A stretch of DNA of 64,000 bases, taken from Perognathus longimembris pacificus (taxonomy: Eukaryota > Chordata > Mammalia > Rodentia > Heteromyidae). Under the pieces are notes generated by a model. The model searched no databases, was not told the DNA's origin, and saw nothing but the letters and a program-made list of their open reading frames with translations. Each line of letters begins with the position of its first letter. The stretch's first letter is position 1. Positions 23,466 through 35,498 of the stretch are shown one piece after another. The DNA is taken from NCBI RefSeq assembly GCF_023159225.1, contig NC_063181.1, forward strand, positions 8,205,606 through 8,269,605, given 5' to 3'. Both the position numbers and the translations under genes were made by a program.

Positions 23466-23692
23466 AAGGAGCCAGGCACTCACATCTGTAGAGACTGAGA
23501 CCTAAGGATCATGATTTGCACCTGGCCTGACCAGGAAAGCTCACCAGACTCCTATCTCCAATGAACCACCAAAAAAGAAAGAAAAATCTAGAAGTGGTGC
23601 TGCCGTGGCTCACGTGGTACCAAATCTTGAACAGGAAAAAAAAAAACAAAAAACTAAGAGACAGTGCACACGCCGTGAGCTCAAGCATGCAC
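23466..23692 (+). mobile_element. Diverged composite B1-like SINE
   Basis: CCAGGCACTCACATCTGTAG, GACCTAAGGATCATGATTTG, then AGAAGTGGTGCTGCCGTGGC and GAGCTCAAGC. It is degenerate, with an A-rich internal insertion. Confidence 0.7.
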
Positions 23693-24810
23693 GCGCATGT
23701 GAGCATGCACGCACATGCGTGTACACACACAGAGAGCTGGGAGGAATCTCATTTTGTATTGGCATCTAAGCCCCACAAACTTCTCTGTGCCCCTTTTTAT
23801 TTTCCCACCCAGGGATTCCCACCCAGAGACATCCGTCGCTGACCCTCTGCAGAGTTTAAGCCACAGCTTCTCTTTCCACTCTCGCCTTCTGAACCCCTTC
23901 CTCCCTTCCCTGCCATCCCACAACTTAGTCTCCCCCCAAGAGTTAGTAAGCCAAAGAGACTCTCATTGGCGACTTGAGTGTGCAACATGCTTTAAGATCC
24001 AAGTATTATCTCGAATATGAGAAGCAAACGTCTAGAGGGGCATTGATTGCCAGCCCAGGACCAAAAGGAACCCCCACTCCTTCCATCCCACCGGGAAAGC
24101 CTGCGAGCAGACCTCAGAGAAGAAGCAAAAGAAAGGGTCCATTTACACTGTCATGGAAGGCAGCCTTGGAAGAAACTTTTTGGGTCCCCTATCCCCTGGG
24201 ACTTTCCTCCACTGCCCACACCCCACCCAGTGTGCCGTGTAATTGGCAGCTCCGGCTGGTACCCGGTGCCAGGATAAATAGAAGGTCAGCTTGCTTAAAA
24301 CACCCCCGATTCCAGACACATCCTCCCCTCTTCTGCTTTTAATTCCTTGTGGCTAGCGTGTTTATTTTGAGTAGGGGAAAAAAATCGGATGTTTATCCTT
24401 CGAGGAAATTATCAGCTTGCTTGCTTTTCCTACCACCACCACCCCTTCTTTTGCATTGGTGTTTGGAGCTTTGAGTTTAGTTGCAGGAGAGACCTGGACC
24501 CCAAAAGTGGGGGGGAAAAACCCCACAGCTGGCCTAGCTCTAGTCTGAAGTCAGGCCACCCCTGGAAATCACGGCAAAGGACAGCCTGGGTCAGAGGGAG
24601 GAGGGCCAGGAGGAGAACTGGGGGACCCACTCGACTACTTTTTAACCTGCTGAGTCCTTTGGGTCCCTTGCTCCTTCTGTTTTCACTACCACCTCCAAGA
24701 GGAGACAAAATGAACATGTAAATTGCTTTGAGATCCCTAATGAAGCAGCCAAGAAAAACACAAAGGAGTATTGTGACCCCTGCTCAAGGAAAAAGAAGAG
24801 TGATATTTTT

Positions 24811-25007
24811 GCCAGGCCCTGGAGTCTCAGTAGGCTGAGATCTGAGCATCCCAAAAGTCTGCCCAGGCAAGAAAATCCATGAGACTTATCTCCAGTTAAC
24901 CACCAGAAAGCCAGAAGTAGAGCTGTGTGGCTCAACACCAACCTTGACCAAAATAGCTAAGGGGCAGTGCTCAGGCTCTGAGTTCAAGTTCCAGTCCCAG
25001 CCCATAA
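24811..25007 (+). mobile_element. Composite B1-like SINE, internally deleted
   Basis: GCCAGGCCCTGGAGTCTCAG lacks the usual CCTGTAATCC segment. AGGCTGAGATCTGAGCATC and the right monomer (GAGTTCAAGTTCC) follow. The tail is the adjacent purine repeat. Confidence 0.75.
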
Positions 25008-25130
25008 AAGAAGGAGAAGGAAGAAGAGGAGGAGGAGAAGGAAGAAGAGGAGGAGGAGGAGGAGGAGGAGGAGAAGGAGGAGGAGGAGGAGGAGGAGGAG
25101 CAAAAGCAGAAGGGGGAGGAGGAAGAAGAG
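25008..25130. repeat. (GGA)n/(GAA)n purine tract
   Basis: About 120 bases of nearly pure purine on the + strand, mostly GGA and GAAGAA units. It begins in the tail of the preceding SINE. Confidence 0.95.
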
Positions 25131-25149
25131 TGACATTTTATCGTCATTA

Positions 25150-25450
25150 TCTAATTCCATTTGTCAAGAACTTTCCCCTTACCAGGCACTGTCAAAGTTT
25201 TGCGTATCACTTAATATATCCCACTCCAATTCACAGTCTACCTGGTTCTTCATACCTCTTCGCTCATTGAATTGTCACAATAACCTACTGATGCAGACTG
25301 AGGAGGGGTTTCCCTATAGAGATAAGGAAGGCAACAGATTCCCTTAAGTCTAAGGAATGAATCCCCTGCTTACTAAGCAGTAGTGCTGGAATCTGATGTA
25401 AACTCAAATCCTCTGACTAGTATTTAGAGGTAAACAACACGCTAATGTGA
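25150..25450. repeat. Ancient mammalian repeat-like sequence
   Basis: ACAATAACCTACTGATGCAG, AGATAAGGAAGGCAACAGAT and GCAGTAGTGCTGGAATCTG follow a widely seen old-repeat pattern (…gaggaaactgaggc…). The family is not assigned. Confidence 0.4.
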
Positions 25451-25919
25451 CTCTCTGGGCAATATAAAAATACAAGTCAGGTCTCTTATTTATTCAGGAG
25501 CTGGCCTGGGACAAAGAGGGAAGGCGGAGCATTGGGGATTTTAAAGTTTTAGCCATCCTGGACCAGGTATGACTTCTGTAGAAGGCTAGAGCTTTGGTTA
25601 GCCCAGTGTCAACAGCTACCTGGGGCCACCAGCTCAGCCCACAGACTCACTCTTCCCACCTCCCCCCTCCCCCCACCCCGACACACACCTGCGTGCTACT
25701 TTAGGAAGAAAGGTGGAAATGGAGAGAAAGCCACCAAGGAAGAGGCAAAGGCGACGATAATGGTGGAGATGGTAGATTGGTGTGGTAGGAGTAATGGCGA
25801 TGGTGGTGATGGTGGTTAGCACGGATGGCAATGGGTCCAGGTGTTAGGACTGAGCAGCCTTGGGATAGGAAGAAAATTTAATGTAGATGTTTTGTTCTGG
25901 CAATCAGTTGGTTAGGAAT

Positions 25920-26345
25920 GAACTGGGGAATGAACCTATGACCTCATTTTACTAATCAAGCACTGTGCTACTTGAGCCATAGACTTCCAAGTTCTCTCAT
26001 TTTTAATTTTTTTTTTTTTTTTAGACAGCGTCTCACGCTTTTTCTCACAACTAGCTTTGGATGGAAATCATCATCCTTGGAAGTGGTGCTGTGGCTCAAG
26101 TTGGTAGAGCACTAGCCTTGAACACAAAGAGGCTCAGGGCCACTGCCCAAGCCCTGAGTTCAAGCCCCACAACTGACCAAAAGAAACCCTCCTCCTCTTC
26201 TCAAGTAGTTGAGATTACAGATATGCATCATTACACTCAGCTTGTTATAGAGATAAGCGCTTGATAACTGGCTGGAATTGTCTTTGAGCCTAATCCTCCT
26301 GTCTCCATCTCCTGAGTCGATTACAGGCATGCACCACCACGCATG
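25920..26345 (-). mobile_element. Old antisense B1-like SINE cluster, interrupted by a later insertion
   Basis: Reversed SINE sequence runs on both sides of 26078-26180: TCTCACGCTTTTTCTCACAAC and AACTAGCTTTGG before, CTCAAGTAGTTGAGATTACAG after. A second reversed 7SL-like piece (CTCCTGAGTCGATTACAGGC) ends near 26345. Confidence 0.6.
26078..26180 (+). mobile_element. Solo SINE right monomer nested in an antisense SINE
   Basis: GGAAGTGGTGCTGTGGCTCA ... GAGTTCAAGCCCCACAACTG, then ACCAAAAGAAA. No left half. The flanks AAATCATCATCCT and AAACCCTCCTCCT could be a diverged target duplication. Confidence 0.75.
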
Positions 26346-26409
26346 GCTGGTAGCATATTTCTAAAGCACACATTTTCTCACCAAAGAGTCCTCAAGTCAC
26401 ATGGAATAT

Positions 26410-26510
26410 CTACCACTTGGCAGCCTAGTGACCTTGAACATCTTACTGAACTGTTTCAGGCCCATTTCGAGTGAAATAAACAGTATAATGGAAATAAATG
26501 CCTTCCTCCC
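26410..26510 (+). mobile_element. MIR-like fragment
   Basis: CCTAGTGACCTTGAACATCT, then TACTGAACTGTTTCAGG and AATAAACAGTATAATGG resemble the MIR layout (tgaccttgggcaagttact…). Confidence 0.5.
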
Positions 26511-27058
26511 AAGGCATAGGTTACAATGCTTAGGTGAGATTAGCAGTGGAGATGCCTGAGCACATGGCCTGGCCTGCGGGCTGTTCAGCAGATGTATGCT
26601 TTCCTCTCCTTCCCTGCCTCCGCCTCACCTGCTCTCCTCAGCTCTGCTGAAGGAAGCACCTCTCCCACAGGAGTGTCTTTCCCAGGAGACCCATCAGAGC
26701 CTCAGCAGCCCCAGGGATAGGACCAACTGCCAAGGGAGCCTCAAGCCCCGTCCCAGAATCCCCCTCCCAAGCCAAGCAAAACATTGGAAGGCTTGGATCA
26801 GGAAAGACACCCAGTTCCTTAGCAACTAGCAAGCATTTCCCTATAAAGACAAAGCCCCTCACTCAGCATGCTTCATTCCTCCCCCCAGCCTTCCCAAGAA
26901 TCTGATCCTCTTGGCAGGAGTGGGGCTGGGGTCTGCGTACCCGCCAGGACCTCTGTGGGCCTCTCGCCCCACCTTGCTAGCTAGCCTGATAATAGTGCCT
27001 GCTGATTAACTTCCCCTACACCCCCAAGAGCTGCTGAGAGTCATGTGAGGTCTGTACG

Positions 27059-27061
<3 letters not shown>

Positions 27062-27094
<33 letters not shown>

Positions 27095-27166
27095 GAAGGA
27101 AGGAAGGAAGGAAGGAAGGAAGGAAGGAAGGAAGGAAGGAAGGAAGGAAGGAAGCAAGGAAGGAAA
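27062..27166. repeat. Compound microsatellite (CA)n(GGAA)n
   Basis: About 14 CA units followed by about 19 GGAA units, with one C interruption near the end. Confidence 0.97.
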
Positions 27167-27838
27167 AAGAGCCGGTACATTGGCTGCAGAAGCCAGAAAA
27201 CCCTAGTGGGCAAACCAGATTGAAGTTCAGGTCACAAATGTGGGGAGCTGAGAACTACAGGGAAGTCACTTGCTCATCTGCCCCAGATCCAAGCCTAAGG
27301 AATCGGAATCCAGGCACAGAGGAGCCCACAGGCCACGAGTCTGCACTTGAGGACCGAGTGCAGGGCACGGACACAAGCTGCCTTCTGTCCCATCAGCAGC
27401 AGCAGTCAGCTGGGCAGAGGTAGAAACGTAAAAGGAAGGAGGCTGGGCCTGTCAGAAAGGCAGCCAGCGAGGCCAGAGAGTCTCACGTTCATCTCCGGTC
27501 TCATGATACCAGCAGGTAATCCGGCAGAGCACACTTCCTGTAGGGCCTGAGCAGTAGCCTAAGAGCCCGAATACCCTCTCCTTGCCAGGTCCAACCCATG
27601 CCCACACAGACAGAAACGGGCTCGGTGCACTTTCATGTCACCCTCAGGAGAGCAGAGCTTTCCCACTTTATGACTGACGGTGGTTGTGAAGCCGTTCTTC
27701 AGGCTTGACAGAGGCGCAGCCCTGTGCTGGGCATGGCAGGCACGGCCAAAGAAATGGGTTTCTATCCAGAGCATCTCTGCTTCCTGGAGACTTTTCTTCT
27801 GTTTTGTTTTTGTTGGTTGGTTGGTTATGTATGTGTAC

Positions 27839-27864
27839 GTGTGTGTGTGTGTGTGTGTGTGTGT
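27839..27864. repeat. (GT)n in the tail of an antisense SINE
   Basis: Thirteen GT units immediately before the antisense composite SINE, at the position of its tail. Confidence 0.95.
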
Positions 27865-27866
27865 CC

Positions 27867-28098
27867 ATATTGGGTCTTGAATTCAGGCAGGCCTTGTGCT
27901 CTCACTTGGCTTTTTTTGCTCAGGGCTGGTGCTTTATGACGTTATGACACCTCCATTTCCAGCTCTTTTTTTGAGGAGGAGGGAAATTAATTGGAAATAA
28001 TAGAATTATCTCCTCTGGGTTGGCTTTGAACTGCTGTCCTCAGACCTCAGCCTCCTGAAGAACTAGGATTACAGGTGTGAGCCACCAGTGCCTAGCTC
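27867..28098 (-). mobile_element. Composite B1-like SINE, antisense
   Basis: GGGTCTTGAATTCAGGCAGG, GCTCAGGGCTGGTGCTTTA, then CCTCCTGAAGAACTAGGATT and ACAGGTGTGAGCCACCAGTG. Confidence 0.85.
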
Positions 28099-29039
28099 AA
28101 AATTCTTCTTGTACAGCAAAAGAAAGGGACCAAGACAATCAGGTTGTGTGATTGGGAGGCCCCTGAGAATTGGTCCCAAGGGGAGCGGAAAGAGGAGGTG
28201 AGCACAGAAGCTGGGATGGGATACAGACGTCTGTGAGGAGGAGAGAGGCTGGAAACCGGAGAACCTCTGAGCACCAAACAGCCTCTGAGCCCTGGCCAGC
28301 TCTCCTGTGGACATCCACACTAAGACCTGCACTTCCTAGCCTGCCTTCAAGCCCCAATCGATGGACAAGACCTGCAGTTCAGCCTTTGCCTGGCTGGACA
28401 GTGACCACTGTGGTCTAGAACGCACGTGTCTTTCCTGCTCTCCGCGAGCCATGCCCCCCGCCCATCCACACATCCACAAGCGTACACTCTCACATCCGCA
28501 CACACCTCTACTGTACGCAACCTGCACATACTGTAAATACAGCAGCCCACACAAAATCACATGGTGCACGCATCCGCCAGACACTCCACAATATTGACTC
28601 TGCCAAGCTCTTTCTAGACATCCATGCGAGCTGTGCATTCTCGTGTTGTTCAGGCCAGCCAAGGCACACGTGGGATTTACGTGCACATGCAATCTCCATC
28701 CGTGCGCGCACACTTAGACATACCAGGCCCCCTGTGTCATAGAGAACCACCTCCATTTGTATCACACCTGGAGAACCACAGGCATGGCCAAATCACAACT
28801 CTCACTTCCCAGTCTCCTGATGCTGAATTTTTGGTGGCCATAGGAGAGGTTTCTTTTGTGTGACTGTCGTGGGGTTTGGGGTGGGGTAGGGTTCTGACAG
28901 AAGAAAAGAACCAGACCTTTCCCTGAAGTTCACAAGGCAGGCACTCAGACCCATCCCCATCCCCCCAGTGGCCCTATCTCTGGCCTCCCCGTCTGTACTC
29001 TGCCCAGCCAGGGAAACGAGAAGCTAAAAGTGGCCAGTC

Positions 29040-29290
29040 TGAGTTACTAAATTGGTCCTCGGCGGAGAAAGGGAAACACGTCAGTTCCCTGGGGAAGTGG
29101 CCGAGCCCAGGACAGCCGCAAGCCCCCGGCCTTCTACTCCAATGGAACAAAAGTTGCTCAAATAGATCTGACGCTTTGTTTTCTAGCTCAAAATACCCTG
29201 TGGTGGCAGCCGGAAGTGTGACCGAGGGAGGGAAGTAGGGCGATCGGAGAGGATTCATTTGAGTTTCCATTGCAGTGACTTTTTCTTTCA
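29040..29290. promoter_or_regulatory. Candidate conserved non-coding block
   Basis: Unique sequence with ACACGTCAG (CRE-like half), GCCGGAAGTGTGACC (ETS-type core), GCTTTGTTTTC and CAAATAGATCTG. It is not a recognised repeat. A regulatory role is inferred only. Confidence 0.25.
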
Positions 29291-30071
29291 TTTGGGGTCT
29301 GCCAGAAGCTTCCGTACCTCTTTGAGAGAGACTTCAAGCAAGACGTGAGTGTGGTTCTGGGATTGAGGCTGGGGGGACCCGCCACCCCCTCCCTGAGGAG
29401 GCCTTGGGGAAATTGACCCAGAGGAAGAAGGGCTGATTCCCCAGGGTAAGGGGGTCAAATGGCAGGTGACTTGGCCTCCAGACTCCGCCCTTCCATAGTG
29501 TAGCTTGATGCCTTTCTTCTTTTTCTTTTTTTTTTTAAACAAGCATCCCACGCAGAATTTTTCAGACCACCCAGTAAAGAAAGCCATACCTAGGCAGGCT
29601 GAAACTCAGATCCACAGACTAGAATTCAATCCTTTCATAAGCCAGTGGTACCAACAGTAGCGCCAACTGCCAAGATGAAGGACCAGCTGGCAGGGCACAC
29701 CCCATCCCTGTCCACACCCTCGACCTAATTTATTTTTCCCCATCCTCCTTATCAACACCTCACCTGTATTTGTTTTGTGTCTGTCCCCACCCTGAACACT
29801 CATGGAACCCGCATTTCCCATAACACATCACTGCCTTCCCCCTAAGGTGGGACAACTCGGCAGGTATACAATTAACAATTACCAAATGTGGGAGGGGGGA
29901 TAGATGGAGGGGAGGTCACCCAGCAGTGCTGGTGCCTCAGGGGACTTAGTAATTCAAAACAACAATGCTAATGCCTGCTAGATACACCAGATCCCAGGGC
30001 CTGGTACCCAATGCCATGGGGTGAGGAAGAAAGAGATAGGAAGTGGAATAGAAAAAGAAGCACAAAAAATC

Positions 30072-30292
30072 AAACCAGGAGCAGTAACTCATGCCTGTAA
30101 TACTAGCCACTCAAGAGGCTGAGATCTGCGGGTAGAGGTTCAGAGTTCCTAAGACTCTTATCACCAATTAACCACAGAAAAAGAAAACCCCAAGTGGTGG
30201 TATAGCTTAAGTGGTATAGTGTCAGCCTTCAGCAAAAATGAAGGGACAATGTTTAGGCTTTGAGTTCAAGGCCCAGTACCAGCACAAAATAA
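30072..30292 (+). mobile_element. Composite B1-like SINE
   Basis: AACTCATGCCTGTAATACTAG, CTCAAGAGGCTGAGATCTG, then AAGTGGTGGTATAGCTTAAG and GAGTTCAAGGCCC. Confidence 0.82.
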
Positions 30293-31269
30293 ATGATTCG
30301 TTTTTTTTATAAAGTGAGAAGTCATGTGTGCCCTTGTGGAATAAATATTGGGGTGGCGGCGGGGGCAAGAGAGACATTTTTATCAAAAGATTACAGCAAT
30401 AAATAGACATGTAAGCTGGAAGGCGCGTACCATCTGGTAGAAGGCACCAGCGCACAGGTTGTGGTGGCCGAGTGGAAGGAGGCTTGGAGTGTGAAGCTAC
30501 AAGACACAGACCTTACATCTTCTGTGGGGCATTCAGGGTGGGTGGCGTTCCAGCGATGGCCCAGGCCAGTAGCTCCTGCCCCGGTTCCCTGGTCCTTGGA
30601 CACAGACACTGAGATTTGAACTGGTCGCCAAGGAGGCCAAGGTGCACCGCCCCGGACCAGGGGGCCTATGAACCCACACTACAGTTCAGAGACAGCGGCT
30701 TGGCCTGGGTGCCTGGGTGAGATTTACCAGCTTTTTTAATGATGGCGGGGTAATCACCCTAATGAAAAACTCCCTCGGGGCTTGGGGCAGCCAGACTGCG
30801 ATGAGGAAACCAGGAGACCTTGGGAGCCGCCAGTGAGTCACAAGTCACTGAGTGTAGCAAGGTGACCCGCAGCCGGGCACCAAGGACCCCCACATCCCTT
30901 CCTGGCTCTGAGCTCCACTTCAGTGTGGCCTCTGGAACACTGTTGTTGGGGGGAGGGGCTACACGGTCTACCCCTGGGGACACCCCAACTCTACCCTGGG
31001 AACAGCCTGGGCCTGAGCCAGTTCTTGTAGGACCAGTCCCCCAGCTAATCTGATTTCCCAACTGCCACCCATACTCAGGTCTGCGCCCGCCCGTCTTCAG
31101 AATCCCCTCCCTGTTTATGACCTGTATCTCCAAATGCCTGCTCTTGTGATGGGTTCTTGGTGCCTCAAAGTTCCTGAGTTATGTGTTGAGCTTCATATCC
31201 TCTCTCTTAGACACACATGCCTCAGTTTCCCTGACTGAATAGCTGTCGCTTAAGAGTATCCACACCACT

Positions 31270-31271
<2 letters not shown>

Positions 31272-31313
<42 letters not shown>
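31272..31313. repeat. (CA)n microsatellite
   Basis: About 21 uninterrupted CA units. Confidence 0.98.
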
Positions 31314-31315
<2 letters not shown>

Positions 31316-31339
31316 CCTGCACACTCTGTTCCCAGTGGC

Positions 31340-31460
31340 GGGAGCATTAATTACAGTTTGTGCCTGGCTTTGAAGATTAAAAAAAAAAAGCCAAGGATCA
31401 TTACGACTCAATTAATGAGGCTATTACCTCTTGAGTTTATGTCTGATTAATCTTATCCCA
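31340..31460. promoter_or_regulatory. Candidate conserved non-coding element, TAAT-dense
   Basis: GCATTAATTACAG, ATCATTACG, CAATTAATGAGG, CTATTACC and CTGATTAATC lie within 115 bp around an A run. This is the densest homeodomain-core cluster in the PEBP4-EGR3 gap and lies about 9 kb upstream of EGR3. Enhancer function is inferred. Confidence 0.35.
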
Positions 31461-32460
31461 CTCCACCCTGCCCCTAGCTGAGGAATCCACATTGTTCCCT
31501 TGTATCTGTTCCTTGGACCCTCTACCTGAGGCTCCTTCTTCTTTTTCAGTTTCTCACTGGGAATTAGCTCCCTTTCAGGAATGAGGCCTGAGAGTATTTG
31601 ACATATTCCATGTTCAAAAGGCATTTATTGAACTTTCATTGAGCCGGGGACCAACTACTGAGGTAGAGCATGAGGAACGCCAACCCTCACCAGGTGCACA
31701 TTCTGGTAGCTGCCAAATGTCGAAATAGGATCATGTGTGTATCAGAGTTTCCTTGTCTCCACCTCTACCTTCAGGCCTCTTCATTCATCCAGACAGCAAT
31801 GATCAACAGCAACCCAAAGGGACCAGTCATGGAAGGATGACATTAATGGGTTCCAGGTTTAAAGGTGAAAATAATAAAGTTAACCCAAAGAGGAGGAGAA
31901 AGAAAAAACAAACCCATGGCTCCTTGCAGGAACCTCCCCTCCTCTTCCCTTCCATTGCTTTTCCCTCCCTCTCCTCTTTCAGGATTTGAGCCCCTCCTCT
32001 AGGCTCTGACTACACCCCTTACCCTCTTACAATAGACCTTCCCCTGAACAGCTACCTACTCCAACCCCGAAGGGCCCCACCCCCTTGAGCTTCCTACTTA
32101 CACCTCCTGTGGGATATTTATACCATGCCTCTTATTTGATCATTTCCACAGAGCCTCCTCACTTCACGTTGAACTGCCTGTTCCTGGGCAGTAGAATTCT
32201 AGTCACAAGTTTGCTTCCTTCCAGAACGGAGCAGGAAGTATTGTGGAGAATGGGGGCTCATTAACATGAGAGACAGTGCACCCCAGAACCAGGAGTCCTA
32301 TCCCCACCCTAAAAAGAAATTCTGGGGGATGAGAAGTCCTTCCATCCCATGGTGTGCCCTGGTTGGGGGCTGAAGCTAGAAACGAAAGGATCCAGTTGGG
32401 GAAGGGGGAAGCAGTCTTGTCACTCCTCAAGCCAGTCTAGTTTCAAAATCACCAACTTGG

Positions 32461-32664
32461 GGCTGGGGATATAGCCTAGTGGCAAGAGTGCCTGCCTCGG
32501 ATACACGAGGCCCTAGATTCGATTCCCCAGCACCACATATACAGAAAACGGCCAGAAGCGGCACTGTGGCTCAAGTGGCAGAGTGCTAGCCTTGAGCGGG
32601 AAGAAGCCAGGGACAGTGCTCAGGCCCTGAGTCCAAGGCCCACGACTGGCCAAAAAAAAAAAAA
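32461..32664 (+). mobile_element. Young IDL-Geo SINE with 16-bp perfect target-site duplication
   Basis: An intact dimer with an A tail. AAAATCACCAACTTGG occurs at 32445-32460 and again at 32665-32680. The perfect duplication and uninterrupted A tail indicate a recent insertion. Confidence 0.96.
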
Positions 32665-34633
32665 AAAATCACCAACTTGGATCTGTGAACATCTGGAATT
32701 GGGGTAAGAAACTCTTACGAAGCACTAGGAAAACAAAGATGAATACGACTCAGCTACTGCCCTCTGGAAGCTTGAATAGCATCTTCAGTTAGTTTCTGGG
32801 CCAAATAATTCTGAACAAAGCAAAGGAGTTTGTAGTATCAGAGAAAGGAAAGAGGGAGATGGAGCCCTACTAGGGAGATCTGTGACATAGTCAAGGTTTC
32901 CTAACCAGAGCGCCTGCCTTTAGTAGCGCCAGCTGGACCAATAGTTCCCCCGTCAGGCCCAGACCAGGGCAGCCTCTGTCCTTCACAGTAGTACCTGCAG
33001 AAGAAGTTTCCTTTCTTAGAACTCCAGCCTGGCAAAGGGCAGGAAACCCTGTGTAGGCTGGTGAAAGAACGAGAATGTAATACAGCCAGGCGCTCCATCT
33101 AGCTCTGAGCCCTCTCCTCCTGGAGCAGCAAAGACACCAAAGCCATCTCCTCGCCCAGATGGGTGAGGCAAAGGGCCCAGCTGATTTAGGCAAAGGAAGA
33201 TACTGAGGCTAGGATCATATGAAAGTCAAGAATGACCACCCACTCTAAAAACCCAAAGGATGGGGAGAACCAGCAGATTCTGCATCTGCTGGGAAAGTAG
33301 AGCCTGAGTCTAGCCAGAAGTGACTGTATGGAAAGACACAGAGGTGATAACTTGCTCTTGGCTCTTTTCTTCCCCCCAACCCCCGACCCCATGCTGGAGA
33401 TGGAACCCAGAGCCTCAAAGCAACACTACCACTGAGCTCTCTTTGCTCTTCACCACCCTCTCTTTGCTCCCCCTGACTGCCTCTCCCACTACCACCCCAC
33501 ATGCCTTTTCTGGCTCATTTCGAATCATAAGGTTCCTCTTTCCAAAAAGCCCCATCCCCCCGAGAGCCCTTCCTGCAGAGACACCATCACTCCCAGCTGA
33601 GATGGGGCTGTCCCACAGGGGGTCCCAAGGGAACGACAGGACCCCAGAGCACATGACTCCACTTGCCCTCCATGACCCATGACAAGTCCTCAGCCTCTGG
33701 CCCAGAAACATGATCAGAAACTAACACATCTCTCCTGTCAGAGTCAGAAACCTATGAATTAATAAGCTGGGCCTGGCTCAAAGCTCATCTCTGGTGGAAT
33801 TCAGAACTCCTTGCCTCCCACGCTGGGCTAGTACTTGACATTGACCCACAGGATACTTTTCTTGAGCCTAACATGCTAAGCCTTTCTTTCCCTCCTTTCC
33901 CTAGCCTAAGATGGATCCTGAACTCCATCTCCTGGACCACCCATTGGAAGATTCCTATCTTAGAGGGGTGTCAGGGTCAAGCCACTTTTCAGCAATGTTA
34001 CTTTATAACAAAACTTTCTTCAGTTACTAGACTTTCCCGGAAAGTAGCTAAAATATGATTACCCCAAAACACCCTGATTCTAGGGAATTGTGAGTTAATT
34101 TGAGTTTAGACACTATCAGGTGTTGAAAAGGAAAATGGGTGATCGGCTTAGAGAGGAGCCAGTGGCCCAGAGGAGTGCTACAGTTGCTCTCACGCCTACA
34201 GAGAGGCCCTGGCAGAAATGCAGCTCCTTCCTGACCCTCCTGGAGAGGTGAGTGCTGTCCTCTAGGCTAAGGCTCCCCCTCTGCCCCCTCCCCACCCCCA
34301 TGCTAGACCTAAAGGCATGCTGAGCTGTCACATTCCAGCTTGTCTTTCTACCCCTCATTGCTTTCTCCTTGGATTTTCTGCCCATTCATTCTTTTACTCA
34401 TTCATGTCTACCATCTCATTCCTTTCCCCAGACAACAATCACAGGGGGGAAAGGGTGGTATTAAAAGCTTCCCCCCGCCCCCAGAATCACATAGGGTGAG
34501 TTCAAATATCAGATCAGCCACTTTGTGATTAGATGACCTCCAACAAGGTACTCGGACTCTTCCAACCACTCAGATCGCCCACTTTAATAAGTGTGGAAGA
34601 GTGGTCCTAACATCTCTCCCACAGGACTGTTAT

Positions 34634-34812
34634 GGCTCATGCCTCTAATCGTAGCTACGCAGGACGCTGAGACCTGAGGATCATAGTCTTAGCTCCAGCT
34701 AACTACCAAAAAAGCTGAACGTAATAGTGAAGGTCAAGTTGTAGAGCACCAGCCTTGAACGAAAAAGCTAAGAGATAGTACCAAGCCCCGTATTGCCACA
34801 AGCCCCAGTACC

Positions 34813-34859
<47 letters not shown>

Positions 34860-34860
34860 A
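34634..34860 (+). mobile_element. Diverged composite SINE with CA-repeat tail
   Basis: GCTCATGCCTCTAATCGTAG, ACGCAGGACGCTGAGACC, then AGGTCAAGTTGTAGAGCACC. The tail is (CA)n from 34814. Confidence 0.8.
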
Positions 34861-35149
34861 AACAAAGTGAAGAAAGGAAAGTAAATCCACAGGGTCTGGG
34901 CAAAGCAGGTATCATTTATCAATGTCTCCATCTTCTAGGGCTATAGCCAGAAAGTTCTTTATGCCAGAGTCTCCTGTAGCTCCCAAGACATACTCAGCTG
35001 CATATCAGCTGAGAACCAAGGTCAAGGTCACTATGAAACCCTCGCAGGAATACCATTTTAGCGGCACTGATGTGCACCTACAGTTTTCCAGGTCAGAGGC
35101 CAAGTATTAGACTTAATTTCTTTAGGTTATACATTATACTATGACTGAT

Positions 35150-35232
35150 TTATTGATTGAGCCATTGATTGCTAGAGATAGAACCCAAGGCCTTGTTCAT
35201 GCTAAGTGAAGTGCTCTACTGTACATTTAAAT
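35150..35232 (-). mobile_element. Old ID-like element, antisense
   Basis: CTAGAGATAGAACCCAAGGC, CTTGTTCATGCTAAGTGAAG and TGCTCTACTGTAC follow the reversed ID layout. Confidence 0.6.
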
Positions 35233-35269
35233 GCTACCATTGGGTATTTTCAATAAAGATGCTAATAGC

Positions 35270-35498
35270 ACCAGGCAACTTTAATCCTAGCTACTAAGAC
35301 AACTAAGACTTGAGGGCTGAGGTTTCAAGCCAGCCTGGGCAGGAAACTCCATGAAACTGTTATCTCCAATTAGCCACCAAAAAGCCAGAAGTGGAGCTGT
35401 GGCTCAAGTAGCAGAACACCAGCCTTCAGAAAAAATAAAAAAGCTAAGAGACAGGGCTCAGGCTCTGAGTTCAAGCCCCAGTACAGCCAACTACAAAT
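35270..35498 (+). mobile_element. Composite B1-like SINE
   Basis: TTTAATCCTAGCTACTAAGAC, then GAAGTGGAGCTGTGGCTCAA and GAGTTCAAGCCCCAGTAC. Confidence 0.83.

Noticed and set aside
32461..32550. tRNA-Ala-like sequence that could be called a tRNA gene
   Set aside because: It is the left monomer of a SINE with poly-A tail and target duplication; it cannot fold as a proper tRNA.
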